The notes beneath the pieces are model-generated. The model did no database searches, had not been told where the DNA came from, and saw only the letters and a program-made list of their open reading frames with translations. From Pseudoalteromonas sp. T1lg23B (GTDB lineage Bacteria > Pseudomonadota > Gammaproteobacteria > Enterobacterales > Alteromonadaceae), in assembly GCF_002964665.1 (NCBI RefSeq), contig NZ_PQBZ01000034.1, forward strand, positions 429 to 64,428: a DNA stretch of 64,000 bases, given 5' to 3'. Every line of letters starts with the position of its first letter. Position 1 is the first letter of the stretch. The position numbers were made by a program, and so were the translations under genes. Of this stretch, positions 50,684 to 61,203 are shown one piece after another.

Positions 50684-52840
50684 TTATTGTTGCTGATCAG
50701 CTATTTGCTGAGCTTGAATTGCGGTAAGAGCAATAGTATAGACAATATCTTCAACGAGGGCACCACGGCTTAAGTCATTCACCGGCTTTCGCATACCCTG
50801 TAGCATGGGTCCGATACTGATTAAATCAGCACTTCTTTGCACCGCCTTGTATGTTGTATTCCCAGTATTGAGATCTGGGAAGACAAACACTGTTGCTTTA
50901 CCTGCAACCTTACTATTAGGGGCTTTTTTCTTTGCGACATTTTCCATAATTGCAGCGTCATATTGCAATGGGCCATCAATATCAAGGTCAGGTCTTTTCT
51001 GTTGTGCAAGTTTAGTCGCTTCACGCACTTTATCTACGTCTGCTCCATGGCCTGAAGTACCAGTGCTGTAGCTAATCATTGCTACACGGGGTTCAATACC
51101 AAATGCGGCTGCTGAATCAGCCGATTGGATTGCGATATCAGCCAGTTGCTCTGCGGTAGGGTCTGGGTTAATAGCGCAATCTCCGTATACAAGGACTTGG
51201 TCTGGGAGTAACATAAAAAATACGGAACTGACTAAAGATGAACCCGGAGCGGTTTTGATCAATTGCAATGGTGGACGAATGGTATTAGCTGTGGTGTGTA
51301 CAGCGCCAGAGACTAAACCATCTACCTCATTTAGCGCCAGCATCATGGTTCCTAACACCACGTTGTCTTGCAGTTGCTCCTGTGCAACCACTTCGGTAAG
51401 ACCTTTTCCTTTACGCAGTTCAACCATAGGTTCAACATATTTATTGAGATGATCATGAGGCTCTAGAATCGTAACATTTTCGTTGAGCTCAACACCTTGC
51501 TGGGCGGCAATGCGTTCTATTTCTTCGCGTTCACCTAACAACACCGTTTTGGCGATACCGCGTTCTCCGCAGATTGCTGCTGCTTTAATCGTTCTTGGCT
51601 CATTACCCTCTGGAAGGACAATGGTTTTATTGGCTTTTCTTGCTAAGTCAGTTAGCAAGTAACGAAACGCTGGTGGGGAGAGCTTACGCGTTCTAGCTAC
51701 GCCAACAGCCAGTTCATCCAGCCAATCTGAGTCAATATGATCAGCATTGTGTTGCTTAACTTTATCAATACGTTGATCATCATCACTGGGAACTTCCATG
51801 TTGAAATTGTGCAGCAATAACGATGTACGCCAAGTATCCGCTGTTGTAGCTAAAATAGGCAGACCCGTTTCCATCGCTTGTTCACATAGTGTCATGATGC
51901 GTGGCTCTGGCTTAAAACCACCCGTGAGTAAGATAGCGCCCAGTTTGGTGCCATTCATTGCTGATAAGCATGCAGCGACTAATACGTCGGAACGGTCACC
52001 GGGGGTAACCAGCAGCGCACCAGGCGTAAAGTGGTTCAGGATGTTTGATACTGTTCGAGCACAAAACGTAACTCGGCGCAAACGCCGATGTTCCATATCA
52101 CCCGCATTAATCACTTCAGCCTTGAGATAATTTGATAAGTCAATGACTCGCGGTGCAACCAAATCAAAATCCCAAGGAATGCAGCCCAATAGCATAAATG
52201 GGTGCTTTCTAAAAATGGGAAGAGAGGCAAGACGATGCATTTCGTTTTCGAGTTCATCGGGGTTGTGTTGGTCGACAAGATCAGCACGTGCACGGCCTTG
52301 TTCATCTAATGGGGCATTCACTTTATTGAAAATACAGCCAAGCACGCGATTATGATTTACTGTGCCGTAGTTACCGGCTGCTATTTCGAGGCGATCTTCT
52401 AGCTGTTCATTGCTGTCGTTACCAGGCGTGAGTACAAAAACAATGTCAGCTCCTAAGGTTTGAGCAATTTCACGGTTGACTCTGCCTGCGTATGGTTGCA
52501 GCCTTGTGGGCACCATACCTTCAATGATGGCAACTTCGTCATCTTGTATTGAGCTCTCGAAACGTTCAACTATCTCCTCAAGCAGATCATCTCCTTTGCC
52601 GTCACCTATCATTTGCTCAGCATAGCTCAGTTCAAAAGGTGTAGGAGGATTTACCGCAGAGCCTTGGCGAACGATGACAGTCGACTTCTCTGGGCCATGT
52701 TCGTCTTTACGCGGTTGGGCGATGGGTTTAAAAAAGTTAACCTTTACTGTTTTTTGTTCCAAGGCCCTGACAAGGCCCACAGATACGGAAGTCAAGCCTA
52801 CGCCCGTTGAAACGGGGATCAGCATAATACGGCGTCCCAT
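50684..52840 (-). CDS. pta: Phosphate acetyltransferase, long form
   Basis: 718 residues, like E. coli Pta. It interconverts acetyl-CoA and acetyl phosphate. The N-terminal P-loop-like domain begins [20 protein letters not shown], a DRTGG-type domain spans about 215-340, and the catalytic PTA_PTB domain (about 390-715) has [40 protein letters not shown] and [13 protein letters not shown]. It starts one base after the ackA stop, so the two are one operon. Confidence 0.96.
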   Translation of the reverse strand: MGRRIMLIPVSTGVGLTSVSVGLVRALEQKTVKVNFFKPIAQPRKDEHGPEKSTVIVRQGSAVNPPTPFELSYAEQMIGDGKGDDLLEEIVERFESSIQDDEVAIIEGMVPTRLQPYAGRVNREIAQTLGADIVFVLTPGNDSNEQLEDRLEIAAGNYGTVNHNRVLGCIFNKVNAPLDEQGRARADLVDQHNPDELENEMHRLASLPIFRKHPFMLLGCIPWDFDLVAPRVIDLSNYLKAEVINAGDMEHRRLRRVTFCARTVSNILNHFTPGALLVTPGDRSDVLVAACLSAMNGTKLGAILLTGGFKPEPRIMTLCEQAMETGLPILATTADTWRTSLLLHNFNMEVPSDDDQRIDKVKQHNADHIDSDWLDELAVGVARTRKLSPPAFRYLLTDLARKANKTIVLPEGNEPRTIKAAAICGERGIAKTVLLGEREEIERIAAQQGVELNENVTILEPHDHLNKYVEPMVELRKGKGLTEVVAQEQLQDNVVLGTMMLALNEVDGLVSGAVHTTANTIRPPLQLIKTAPGSSLVSSVFFMLLPDQVLVYGDCAINPDPTAEQLADIAIQSADSAAAFGIEPRVAMISYSTGTSGHGADVDKVREATKLAQQKRPDLDIDGPLQYDAAIMENVAKKKAPNSKVAGKATVFVFPDLNTGNTTYKAVQRSADLISIGPMLQGMRKPVNDLSRGALVEDIVYTIALTAIQAQQIADQQQ

Positions 52841-52841
52841 T

Positions 52842-54038
52842 TTACTGCTCCTGTGCTAAGGCTGCTGCATCAGTGGCAATAACCCATTCTTCGTTAGTTG
52901 GGATGACAACTGCACAAGGGCGGTCAGTTGTGGTGATTACTCCTCGTTGCCCAAATCGTGCAGCTAGGTTTTTTTCTTTATCAAGAGTTAGGCCTAAAAA
53001 CCCTAATTGCGATACTACTTTGTCACGGATCACGTCTGAGTTTTCACCGATGCCGCCAGTGAAAATAAGTGCATCTAGGCCACCAAGAGGCACTGCGAAT
53101 GCGGCAATTTGCTTAGCAAGCCGATAACAGAAAATATCCAACGCAAGCTGAGCTTGTTCATGACCTTGTGCCGCCGCCTCTTCGATTGTTCTGCAATCGT
53201 TAGATAATTCGCTAATACCGAGTAGACCGCTTTGCTTATTCAAAAGTAAGTCTACTTGCGTTGGTGAGTATTTAAGTTGATTCACTAAAAATGCGAAGAT
53301 CCCAGGGTCGATGTCACCACTTCGTGTGCCCATCATCAAGCCTTCGAGTGGCGTTAGACCCATACTGGTATCTACTGATTGACCATTTTTGATGGCAGCC
53401 ACAGAACATCCATTGCCTAAATGCGCACTGATAATACGAGAGTCATCTTTGTTCAGCGCTAAAATTTCGTGCGCTTGGGTCGATACATAATAGTGGCTAG
53501 TGCCATGGAAACCATAGCGGCGAATACCGTGGTTTTTGTACAAAGAATAGGGTAGTGCATACAAAAATGCTCTTGGAGACATGGTTTGATGGAATGCAGT
53601 ATCAAATACAGCGACCTGTGGTAACTTAGCAAAGGCCTGTTGAGCCGCTTCAATCCCTAGCAAATTGGCGGGATTATGTAATGGAGCCAACGCGCTGGTC
53701 TGCTTGATAGCTGCAATGACTTCAGGAGTAATACGTACAGAGTGCGTGAAATGCTCTCCACCATGCACTACACGGTGGCCTACAGCTATCAGTTGCTTGT
53801 CTAGGTTAAGTTGCTTGACCAGTTCTACTAAACGGGAGATGGCGACTTGATGAGCATCTCCAGCGTTGAGAGTGATCGTTTGTTTGGTGCCATCGTATTT
53901 GTATTTTATTAGCGGTTGTTGTTCGGCTAGGCACTCCGCTAATCCAGAAAGTTCTTCAGAACCAGAGTGAATATCAATAATGGCGAACTTGAGACTTGAG
54001 CTACCACAGTTTAAAACCAGAACGTGGGAAGATGACAT
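52842..54038 (-). CDS. ackA: Acetate kinase
   Basis: 398 residues. It makes acetate and ATP from acetyl phosphate. ASKHA motifs: [11 protein letters not shown] near 6 (phosphate 1), [12 protein letters not shown] near 87, [15 protein letters not shown] segment near 143, [10 protein letters not shown] near 172, HLGNGCS near 203 and FTGGIGENS near 325. The start ATG 54038 has GGAAAG upstream; a TTG seven codons earlier is rejected. It is divergent from yfbV, as in E. coli. Confidence 0.96.
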   Translation of the reverse strand: MSSSHVLVLNCGSSSLKFAIIDIHSGSEELSGLAECLAEQQPLIKYKYDGTKQTITLNAGDAHQVAISRLVELVKQLNLDKQLIAVGHRVVHGGEHFTHSVRITPEVIAAIKQTSALAPLHNPANLLGIEAAQQAFAKLPQVAVFDTAFHQTMSPRAFLYALPYSLYKNHGIRRYGFHGTSHYYVSTQAHEILALNKDDSRIISAHLGNGCSVAAIKNGQSVDTSMGLTPLEGLMMGTRSGDIDPGIFAFLVNQLKYSPTQVDLLLNKQSGLLGISELSNDCRTIEEAAAQGHEQAQLALDIFCYRLAKQIAAFAVPLGGLDALIFTGGIGENSDVIRDKVVSQLGFLGLTLDKEKNLAARFGQRGVITTTDRPCAVVIPTNEEWVIATDAAALAQEQ

Positions 54039-54188
54039 AATGACTTTCCGTTTTGACAATAACAGTAAACGCGTATTAAGCTTAAAGCATAGTGGCCAAT
54101 AAGCGACACGCTAGACAAAGGTATAATTGACTTATTAATGATAATTTTACCCGAAATTTTACTTAAAAGTTAGCACCTAGGAGTGATG

Positions 54189-54635
54189 ATGCAAAATAGT
54201 CTTATTACACAAGTGCAGCTTGGACGCCAATATGCAAAGGAGTGGCCCATGCGTAAAGAGCTTGCGCCAATGTTTGCTGAATATAGGGTCATAAAGGCAA
54301 CAGAATTGTCTTTAACCGTAATGCCGATATTGGCAATCTTTACTGTGTTTTTTCAAACAAGCCAGTTGGGTATGCAATATTTACCGCAAGCGATAGCTGC
54401 GGCACTGTTTTTCCTGTCACTACCTGTGCAAGGTCTGCTGTGGTTGGGTAAGCGCTGTGATACCCCATTAAACCCATCGTTAAATAGCTGGTATAACGAG
54501 CTGTACCACAAAATGGTTGCCAATGGCTATGATGCTCCCTCAACTTCTAAAAAGCCACGTTATAGAGAGTTGGCCAAATTATTGTCTGATATGTTCAATA
54601 AGATGGACAAGGCATTTACCAAGGAGCAGTTCTAG
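54189..54635 (+). CDS. yfbV: UPF0208 membrane protein YfbV
   Basis: 148 residues with two central membrane helices (about 42-60 and 67-88) and cytoplasmic ends. QLGRQYAKEWPMRKELAPMF near the start and LPVQGLLWLGKR near 81 are characteristic of UPF0208. E. coli YfbV helps keep the Ter macrodomain insulated. The start is put at ATG 54189 because AGGAG (54179-54183) has best spacing there; GTG 54183 and ATG 54186 are too close. Next to ackA, as in E. coli. Confidence 0.9.
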   Translation: MQNSLITQVQLGRQYAKEWPMRKELAPMFAEYRVIKATELSLTVMPILAIFTVFFQTSQLGMQYLPQAIAAALFFLSLPVQGLLWLGKRCDTPLNPSLNSWYNELYHKMVANGYDAPSTSKKPRYRELAKLLSDMFNKMDKAFTKEQF

Positions 54636-54637
54636 GT

Positions 54638-55450
54638 TTAGGGCTGCTCGCTATTATCCTTTTTAAACTCACTGATGTAGAAAGACAATGTAACAGCGTG
54701 CGCTTTAGCTTTGCGTAGTTCTTCGTAGTGATTGTCTTTAAACTTCCACGCGAAGGGAGTCATTTGGATAAGGTCTTCGAGCACGTCTGTATCTATGTGT
54801 TGTCTCACTTCTAACAGGGTGTGTTCTTGCAATACAAAACCTTGCGGTGTGTTTACTGTTTCATGAAGTTGCACATCGTCGTAAATCTGTTGCTTTAGTT
54901 CAAACAGGTGTTTTGGTCCAGGGCTAACGATGACTAAGGTGCCATTGTCATTGCACAAGCGATAAAGTTCTTCTGCAAAAATAGGCGCAAAAACACTGAG
55001 AAGTACATCCGCACAGCTATTTGAAAAAGGCGTTTGCTTAATTGAAGCGACGCTAAAGTTAACATGCTTATATCTCTTGGCTGCGTACTTAACAGCTGCT
55101 TTTGAGATATCTACACCGTACACCTGTGCAGCAATTGAGTCGGCTATTGCATGGGTATAAAATCCTTCACCACAACCAAGATCAATAACAGTATTAGGTG
55201 CTCTTTTAGCGACTATCTCAACCAGCTTTTCTCTTAAAAAGACATAATGATCAGTGGAAAAGAATGCTCTTCTGGCCTGTACCATCTGCAGATTGTCGCC
55301 AGGTTGTTTTGATTTTTTGTTTTGCACAGGGAGCAAGTTGATATAGCCTTCTTTGGCGAAGTCGAACTGGTGACGATTTTTGCAGCACAGGCTTTGCTTG
55401 GTCTGCTCTAGAGGCCCAGAACACAACGGGCATCGGTACAATAGTGTCAT
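54638..55450 (-). CDS. rlmA: 23S rRNA (guanine-N1)-methyltransferase RlmA
   Basis: 270 residues. The zinc finger YRCPLCSGPL...LCCKNRHQFD (Cys/Cys/Cys/His, residues 6-29) and the class I methyltransferase motif VIDLGCGEGFYT near 90 identify RlmA, which methylates G745 of 23S rRNA. YGVDISKAAVKYAAKR near 113 is motif II. It overlaps the upstream CbiM-like gene by 4 bases and converges on yfbV with 2 bases between stops. Confidence 0.9.
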   Translation of the reverse strand: MTLLYRCPLCSGPLEQTKQSLCCKNRHQFDFAKEGYINLLPVQNKKSKQPGDNLQMVQARRAFFSTDHYVFLREKLVEIVAKRAPNTVIDLGCGEGFYTHAIADSIAAQVYGVDISKAAVKYAAKRYKHVNFSVASIKQTPFSNSCADVLLSVFAPIFAEELYRLCNDNGTLVIVSPGPKHLFELKQQIYDDVQLHETVNTPQGFVLQEHTLLEVRQHIDTDVLEDLIQMTPFAWKFKDNHYEELRKAKAHAVTLSFYISEFKKDNSEQP

Positions 55451-56073
55451 TTATTTAAGTATTCCTGATCGTAAAATGTTTTCACCCAGTGAGGACGGTA
55501 GGTAATGAGCAATGTGATCACCATGCCATTTAACATGGCCTCTGGAAACCACATTATTACGGCATAAAACATATAATTATCGAGTAATGTGGGCAGATCA
55601 TACAGACCAAGCAAGTAAAAGTAACCTCCACTGATAAGAATTTTCGCGGCCCCGACAAAGCCTGCGCACAAAAATGCGCACACAAAAATGTAGACAAAAA
55701 AATGTTTGGGCAAAAACCGATAACACAGCAAGTAAAGTGCATGGCTTAAGTAGATGGGAATAAATGTGCTAAGTAGAAGAAATTGTGCAAACTGATTGGA
55801 AGATAGCTCGGTAAAATAGAGCAGTAGCAAACTTGCAAGTAAAGAACACAAAAACGCCAAGCGCCAACCCATGATTAATGTGACAGCGGTTATGCCAAGA
55901 ATATGAATGTTGAGGTGCTCTAATATACCGGCTTGGATTTGCCAGATAAGCGCCAAGCACACAGCACAAGCAAACACGCCAGTTTGGCGTGCAGGGCGTG
56001 TGAGCAAGGCCTGATAGGTTTGTTTGTTGAACGTAGCGGCAAACATTGCCGCTGTGAGCATAGTTAGGAACAT
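55447..56073 (-). CDS. CbiM-like integral membrane protein (COG3235 type)
   Basis: 208 residues with six or seven helices. NIHILGITAVTLIMGWRLAFL (split here into NIHILGITAV and LIMGWRLAFL) near 54-74 and the order of helices resemble the CbiM/energy-coupling-factor permease family, but the N-terminal metal-binding His of true CbiM is not in its usual place (start MFLTMLTAAMF). A metal transport role is therefore doubtful. It lies between xthA and rlmA with 2-base gap and 4-base overlap, so it is co-transcribed with them. Confidence 0.62.
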   Translation of the reverse strand: MFLTMLTAAMFAATFNKQTYQALLTRPARQTGVFACAVCLALIWQIQAGILEHLNIHILGITAVTLIMGWRLAFLCSLLASLLLLYFTELSSNQFAQFLLLSTFIPIYLSHALYLLCYRFLPKHFFVYIFVCAFLCAGFVGAAKILISGGYFYLLGLYDLPTLLDNYMFYAVIMWFPEAMLNGMVITLLITYRPHWVKTFYDQEYLNK

Positions 56074-56075
56074 GC

Positions 56076-56885
56076 TTAAATTTCAAATGTCGCCCAAATA
56101 GGTGCGTGATCCGAAGGTTTTTCAATACCACGCAGTTCATAATCAATGTCGCTTTCAACACAGTGGGCCATCAATGAATCTGTCGCTAAAATTACGTCTA
56201 TGCGTAGCCCACGATTGTCATCAAATCCGCGAGAACGATAGTCAAACCACGAGTATTGCTGAGTATCATCTGGTTTGAGCTCTCTGAAGGTATCTTTTAG
56301 TCCCCATGACAATAGGGTGTCTAACCATTGACGCTCTTCAGGTTGGAATGAGCATTTACCTGTTTTTAACCAACGCTTACGATTGGCTTCACCAATACCT
56401 ATATCTAGGTCTGTGGGTGAAATATTAATGTCACCCATTACGACAATTGCTTGCTCTTTATCGTAGTGAGAATTTAGGTGAGTCATAAGATCAGCGTAGA
56501 ATTGACGCTTATAAGGGAATTTAACTTCATGGCTGATGTTATCGCCTTGTGGAAAGTAACCGTTCATGACAGTTACTTCTTTACCTGAATCGCTTTCGAA
56601 GGTACCAATAATCATGCGTTTTTGTGACTCTTCAGTATCTGTCGCAAATCCTTTTTGGATATTTTTGGCAGGCATTTTAGATAACAGAGCAACGCCATAA
56701 TGTGCTTTTTGACCATGAAAGTAAACGTGATAACCCAGTGCTTGTACTTCGTCTAATGGGAAGGCCTCATCATGCACTTTGATTTCTTGTAATCCGATAA
56801 TGTCTGGCTGATGTTTATCAATTACGGCTTGCAATTGGTGGATTCTGGCTCGTAGTCCATTGATATTAAAAGAGATGATTTTCAT
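56076..56885 (-). CDS. xthA: Exodeoxyribonuclease III
   Basis: 269 residues of the EEP nuclease family. It cuts at abasic sites and degrades 3' ends. Motifs: [10 protein letters not shown] near 5, [15 protein letters not shown] (Glu near 34), [15 protein letters not shown] near 148, [19 protein letters not shown] near 215 and the catalytic SDHAPIWA near 256. It heads a three-gene operon with the CbiM-like gene and rlmA. Confidence 0.94.
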   Translation of the reverse strand: MKIISFNINGLRARIHQLQAVIDKHQPDIIGLQEIKVHDEAFPLDEVQALGYHVYFHGQKAHYGVALLSKMPAKNIQKGFATDTEESQKRMIIGTFESDSGKEVTVMNGYFPQGDNISHEVKFPYKRQFYADLMTHLNSHYDKEQAIVVMGDINISPTDLDIGIGEANRKRWLKTGKCSFQPEERQWLDTLLSWGLKDTFRELKPDDTQQYSWFDYRSRGFDDNRGLRIDVILATDSLMAHCVESDIDYELRGIEKPSDHAPIWATFEI

Positions 56886-57092
56886 GTTATTTTAGTAACC
56901 TTATTTTCACTATGCTGCGGCTGTCTTGTCTGTTTCCGCTATAGGCTATAGAAAATGCAATGTTAAGCACAGAGTGGGAAATTGACAGCGAAAAATCTAC
57001 TTCAAAATGATATCACTCATTTACCATGAGCTAAACGATTCATCTAGCAGAAAGTGTGTTTGCAAAGTGAAGGAAAGCGTTGTGGAGGTTAA

Positions 57093-57128
57093 TAATCTTG
57101 GTATCTGTACAGACAGATACCAAGATTA
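57093..57128. terminator. Long perfect hairpin after the porin gene
   Basis: A 16-bp perfect stem (57093-57108 with 57113-57128, core CTTGGTATCTGT) has a 4-base loop. It begins 14 bases beyond the porin stop on the minus strand. The T tract is poor (TTATTAA), so it may act as a terminator or as a 3' mRNA stabiliser. Confidence 0.65.
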
Positions 57129-57141
57129 AATTCAAAGTTTG

Positions 57142-58278
57142 TTAAAACACAAAGTCAACACCCATACTAATCGCTCGAGCATCGCCATGATAGGCCCAAC
57201 CGCTAGGCGCATGGCCTTGGTCTACAAATTTGTCGTACTGTACTTTAAACGCGGCGTTAGGTAAGAAGTTGTAGCGTAGGCCATAACTTAATACATAATG
57301 CTCTTCCAAGTCTTCAGTAGGCACTTTGGTACGTTCATGATCCGCTTTTGAGTAAGAGATATAAGGCTGGTAGTCATCCCAGTTGTAAACCAACGATACT
57401 AGGTAGGTTGGGAATTCTGTGCCCAAAGCATCATCGTACTCAACAAAGTTGAAATCAAACAATAAGGTAAATTTATTAAGAGATACGTTACCGCCTAAAC
57501 CAACAAACGTTTGCGAGAACGGCGTATATGGGTCAATGCTGCCATCTTGCTGAATTGTTTCTCTATCTCGGTCATTTTGGAAATAGACAAAGCGCAGGTC
57601 GAAGCTATCTCCTGAGATATTCCAGTTCATCCCTGTTATGTCGGTCCAATATTCATTAACCGTACGAGCACTGCCGCCATACAACTTGTCGTAATAAAGC
57701 ATTTCAACGTTGTCATCAGAGTATTCGTTACCGTAAAAGAAAGTTAAGGTATTTGAATAACCACCCATTTCAAAATCGTACATGGCGTGTACACCGTTAA
57801 ACTGGGTAACTTGCCACCAGTACAGATTTGAAGGCGGTCTCATCCAAGGGTAGGCATACCCAACTTCAGAAAATTCCGAAAAGTAATACATTGGAATATT
57901 ACGACGTCCAGCCATTAGCGTAAGATTTTCGGTTGCTTTGTAAGTCAGGTAGTACCAATCGAACTCAGGTTCAAAATCATCAACACCTTTGGCCACAAGC
58001 TGTGCCGTTACAGAAAAATTCTCTGCTAGGTCCATGACCGCTTGAACAGCAAAGATAGACTCAGCTTTAATAGTGATGTCGTTATCATACTGACCAACAT
58101 CATAGAAATCTGCTGTGAGTATTTCGTCTCTTGTTTGTCCAGGATTTAGCGGATCGTTTACTGTTCCTAAAGTCTTACCCGCGATGATTGAGCCATAGCC
58201 ACTGATGCGCATATCGGCTAGCGCCGATGCTGATATCAGCATTGTCATACCCGAAGTAACAGCCAATAAAGTTTTCAT
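57142..58278 (-). CDS. Outer-membrane porin-like beta-barrel protein
   Basis: 378 residues. A signal peptide (ISASALA-DM, cleavage near 22) precedes strands of alternating polar and hydrophobic residues ending in GVDFVF, a C-terminal phenylalanine as in porins. RISGYGSIIAG is the typical first strand. TLMAGRRNIPMYYFSEFSE near 115 is like porins of marine gammaproteobacteria. It follows by 14 bases a small periplasmic binding-type gene, so the two form one operon. Substrate unknown; phosphate or a related anion is a guess from the partner. Confidence 0.78.
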   Translation of the reverse strand: MKTLLAVTSGMTMLISASALADMRISGYGSIIAGKTLGTVNDPLNPGQTRDEILTADFYDVGQYDNDITIKAESIFAVQAVMDLAENFSVTAQLVAKGVDDFEPEFDWYYLTYKATENLTLMAGRRNIPMYYFSEFSEVGYAYPWMRPPSNLYWWQVTQFNGVHAMYDFEMGGYSNTLTFFYGNEYSDDNVEMLYYDKLYGGSARTVNEYWTDITGMNWNISGDSFDLRFVYFQNDRDRETIQQDGSIDPYTPFSQTFVGLGGNVSLNKFTLLFDFNFVEYDDALGTEFPTYLVSLVYNWDDYQPYISYSKADHERTKVPTEDLEEHYVLSYGLRYNFLPNAAFKVQYDKFVDQGHAPSGWAYHGDARAISMGVDFVF

Positions 58279-58292
58279 ATGTTTACTCCTAC

Positions 58293-58733
58293 TTAAAATG
58301 TTGCGACAACTTTGACCGCGTCGGTTGCAGCACTTGCGTCGACATAGCCTATAGCATCAGGGTTTGAAGACACGGCGGCGATCACATCATTGTTGGAGTC
58401 CATTTCTTGAGGAGGGGTCCCTTTACCCGTGAATAAAATTTTTGACCAGTAAGCCTTTACTTGGCTACTCGATTTACCAATAACTTTGGTATTGAACTCA
58501 TCACTTGCAGGGTCACTAGAGCTGGCACTTATCAAGATTGCAGAGCGACCGTTGGAGAAAGATTTGGTTTTACCCAGAAATATTTTTTTGATGGTTTCCT
58601 GATCAAACGTTGAGGCATTGCTCGGATGAACGATGATGGATACCTCAGCGGATGCTTTAGACAAGTAGAAAAAGCTGAGCGTGGATACAGCAAGAACAAC
58701 TTTCCACGTCATATTTTTAGTGGACAGTAACAT
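58293..58733 (-). CDS. Short PstS-like periplasmic substrate-binding protein
   Basis: 146 residues. A signal peptide (about 1-30, ending SKASA-EV) leads to one lobe of a phosphate-binding-type fold: VHPSNASTFDQETIKKIFLG near 34, FNTKVIGKSSSQVKAYWSK near 80 and the end NPDAIGYVDAS. Full PstS proteins have two lobes and about 300 residues, so this is a one-lobe relative common beside porin or sensor genes. The start is ATG 58733 with AAGGAA upstream; a reading from 58820 adds 29 residues ahead of the signal. No PstABC genes are near. Confidence 0.75.
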   Translation of the reverse strand: MLLSTKNMTWKVVLAVSTLSFFYLSKASAEVSIIVHPSNASTFDQETIKKIFLGKTKSFSNGRSAILISASSSDPASDEFNTKVIGKSSSQVKAYWSKILFTGKGTPPQEMDSNNDVIAAVSSNPDAIGYVDASAATDAVKVVATF

Positions 58734-59174
58734 AGTGCGTTCCTTATTTGATTTGCAAAGAGTTGATAGCAATTTTTTGCTGCTACAAATTAAAAATAGC
58801 TCCCGTTTAGTGCAATGCAAGTATTTGTAGCTAAAAAGTAAATTCTAATGAGAAACGGCAAGGCGTCGTTGTTTAAAAATAAAGTTGATGTACTTTACGA
58901 ACATAATTGGTGTGTAACCACAGGGTATTTAGTCGTGAAAAATTCCGAAGCTATACTTAAAAACGGTACAAAAGAAGTTGCAATAGGTCGTGATGTATAA
59001 AGGTTAATAGTTAGGCAGAGCTTGTAAAAATATGAACAGTTGTTAGCGTGACGAGTGGAACGTTTTGCCTAGATGTAAATAGTCTATTAAATGACCAAAA
59101 AAGGAATCATATATCATTTACAAGAATATTATTGGCTATATAATGCGCGCAAATTCGTTCATATTGGGTATATT
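58734..59174. other. Intergenic region between divergent genes
   Basis: 440 bases, AT-rich, with no gene I can support. An 11-mer TAGGTCGTGAT lies at 58984-58994, the second of three copies in the window. The promoters of the minus-strand porin operon and the plus-strand DUF3718 gene must be here, but none was assigned. Confidence 0.5.
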
Positions 59175-59609
59175 ATGTTTAAATCATTATCACTAGTTGT
59201 TGCTCTTTCTACTATTACATCTGTGTCTGCGCAGGTTGAATATTCAGCAGCCAATGCGTCACCAGAATCAAAAGTTTGTGTGATTGCAGCCCAACAAGGA
59301 CTTAGTGCCGCACGTACGGAAGCACAAAAATACGGTATCAATATTTCTCGTTTCTCTAAAACTCTAGAGTGTAACGGTGAAGACATTCGTAACATCGCGA
59401 AACAAGCTGATTTCGCTCAAGCACAGACGCAAGATAAAGCGGTAGCACTTGTGGCTAAAACAGCATCTGCAGAAACGGAGCTTTGTATTAAGGCTGCTAA
59501 AGATGGCGTTGCTAGCATCGCTGTACATGGCCACAAAGCGCGCAGCCTACGTTGTAACAACTTACCAGTTAAAGAGTTTGTTAAGCAATATGGCAAAGTT
59601 GCTATCTAA
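59175..59609 (+). CDS. Secreted DUF3718-type protein with an internal duplication
   Basis: 144 residues. A signal peptide (LSTITSVSA-QV, cleavage near 19) is followed by two related halves. Each begins with Glu/Cys-Ile-Ala-Ala (KVCVIAAQQGLSAARTEA; ELCIKAAKDGVASI), then a helix, a cysteine near the middle (LECNGEDIRNIAKQ; LRCNNLPVKEFVKQ). Four cysteines in two pairs are likely to form one disulfide per half. This matches the DUF3718 pattern of small periplasmic proteins of marine gammaproteobacteria. The start is ATG 59175, because only this one gives a signal peptide at the N-terminus. Confidence 0.75.
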   Translation: MFKSLSLVVALSTITSVSAQVEYSAANASPESKVCVIAAQQGLSAARTEAQKYGINISRFSKTLECNGEDIRNIAKQADFAQAQTQDKAVALVAKTASAETELCIKAAKDGVASIAVHGHKARSLRCNNLPVKEFVKQYGKVAI

Positions 59610-59672
59610 GATAGCACGTTGATGTGTTGAAAAACGGTCAGGTTATCTATCTGACGTTGACAGAATTGCAAG

Positions 59673-59702
59673 AAAACGCCAGGTTTTTCCTGGCGTTTTT
59701 TT
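59673..59702. terminator. Intrinsic terminator between convergent DUF3718 and dGTPase genes
   Basis: AAAACGCCAGG (59673-59683) and CCTGGCGTTTT (59689-59699) form a perfect 11-bp stem with loop TTTTT, then further Ts to 59702. The As at its left end give four Ts on the other strand, so it may serve both genes. Confidence 0.9.
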
Positions 59703-60990
59703 ATTCACTTGCGAATAGTCGTTTATGGGTTCTACGAGCGTACTCATCGGTCATGCCACTCAAATAATCAGCTAAAACTCTCATTTGTTCGCTGGTCGAG
59801 TTCGCGACTTGGTATTGTTCTTGGGTGGTATAGGGCAACAAACGCATAGGATCGCTAGCGAGCGCTCGAAACAAATCAATGAGAAGATTTTGTCCACTAA
59901 ATTCTATTTGCTGCATTTTAGGTTCCCTGATCAGCCGCTCAAAGACAAATACTTTTAGAATACTAAGAATATCAGCAAATTCACTATCCAAGGTTACATT
60001 ATATTTAAGTAACGGTGATTCAAAATCAGGATTTTGAACGCTCAAAGCACTGTTGACGATAAATAAGTTCACCAGCTCACCGATAGCGTCTTTACGATAA
60101 GCTTCATCTCTAGAAAACAGACGTTGTGTTAGTCGCGTCAAATTTTGCTTTAACCATGGTGAACAGAGGGCTGTTAGTTTTGGTTCGGCGTAAAGAGTCC
60201 AATCAGCTAACGTCAAGGTATCAGTTGCAATCGCGTCTTCGAGATCGTGCACCGCATAAGCAATATCATCCGCCAACTCCATAATCGCACAATCTAAAGA
60301 TTTGAACTGTGTTTTACAGCGATACTGGTCAATAACCTGATGCTGTTGCAGCAATGTTTTATCTGACTCGGTAAATGGCGCGATGATCCAATTGAATACA
60401 TCGCTGTCACATTGGTAAATCCCTTTGGCTGGCAACCAATCGTTAGCTTTAATGAAGCGTTGGCTGGGGTCATGGCTTGGCTTGTTGAACCATAATTGAT
60501 CTATGATCGCAGGGTATTTTACAAATCCTAGCAATGTCCTACGTGTTAGGTTCATGCCATACCCTTTGCTGTAAGGTTCTAATTTAGACACAATTCTAAG
60601 TGTTTGCGCATTTCCTTCAAAACCACCATGGTCTTTCATTAGGTAGTTCAAAGCTGTTTCTCCGCCATGACCAAATGGTGGGTGGCCAATGTCGTGTGCA
60701 AGACAAAGCGTTTCTATCAAGCTGGTTGATGGAAAGTGTTCAAACTCAGGGTTAGCAATTTTCAGATGCCGCAATAAACCACTACCAATTTGCGAAACTT
60801 CCAAAGAGTGCGTCAGACGTGTTCGATAAAAATCATTTACCCCGATACTCATAATTTGAGTTTTAGCTTGCAAGCGTCTAAATGCGGCTGCGTGAATGAT
60901 TCTCGACCGATCGACCTGCCAGGGTGACCGATTGTCATTAGGACGATGTTTATGTTGCTCTGACAATCTTTGCTGCCAAACTGTTTGCAT
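59701..60990 (-). CDS. dgt: Deoxyguanosinetriphosphate triphosphohydrolase-like protein
   Basis: 429 residues of the HD superfamily. dGTPases cut dNTPs to deoxynucleoside and triphosphate; relatives deplete nucleotides during phage attack. Metal-binding residues: His in RTRLTHSLEVSQIG near 58, HDIGHPPFGHGGE near 102 (HD pair) and the later aspartate in MELADDIAYAVHDLED near 202. The start is ATG 60990 with GGAG six bases upstream; a longer reading from 61035 is rejected. It is divergent from bax. Confidence 0.87.
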   Translation of the reverse strand: MQTVWQQRLSEQHKHRPNDNRSPWQVDRSRIIHAAAFRRLQAKTQIMSIGVNDFYRTRLTHSLEVSQIGSGLLRHLKIANPEFEHFPSTSLIETLCLAHDIGHPPFGHGGETALNYLMKDHGGFEGNAQTLRIVSKLEPYSKGYGMNLTRRTLLGFVKYPAIIDQLWFNKPSHDPSQRFIKANDWLPAKGIYQCDSDVFNWIIAPFTESDKTLLQQHQVIDQYRCKTQFKSLDCAIMELADDIAYAVHDLEDAIATDTLTLADWTLYAEPKLTALCSPWLKQNLTRLTQRLFSRDEAYRKDAIGELVNLFIVNSALSVQNPDFESPLLKYNVTLDSEFADILSILKVFVFERLIREPKMQQIEFSGQNLLIDLFRALASDPMRLLPYTTQEQYQVANSTSEQMRVLADYLSGMTDEYARRTHKRLFASE

Positions 60991-61203
60991 GGTTGCTCCG
61001 TACAATAAATAGTCGGCTGCTATACTTAAAGTCAACAGGCGAACTGTAATTCGCGTTTAATTGTTACTTTAAGTATAATGCGAGGCCAATTTATACGTAA
61101 AAAATAATGAGTTGTGTGCTTGTATACCGATACTAGCAAGCTAGTTCTAAAACTTACAGTCTAACGCATGGATATGACTGGCACACTAACACAGAGGAAA
61201 GAC

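Noticed and set aside
59701..60990. Anti-phage defence island around the dGTPase
   Set aside because: Only the dGTPase itself could be linked to defence; bax, DUF2987 and ttcA are ordinary chromosomal genes.
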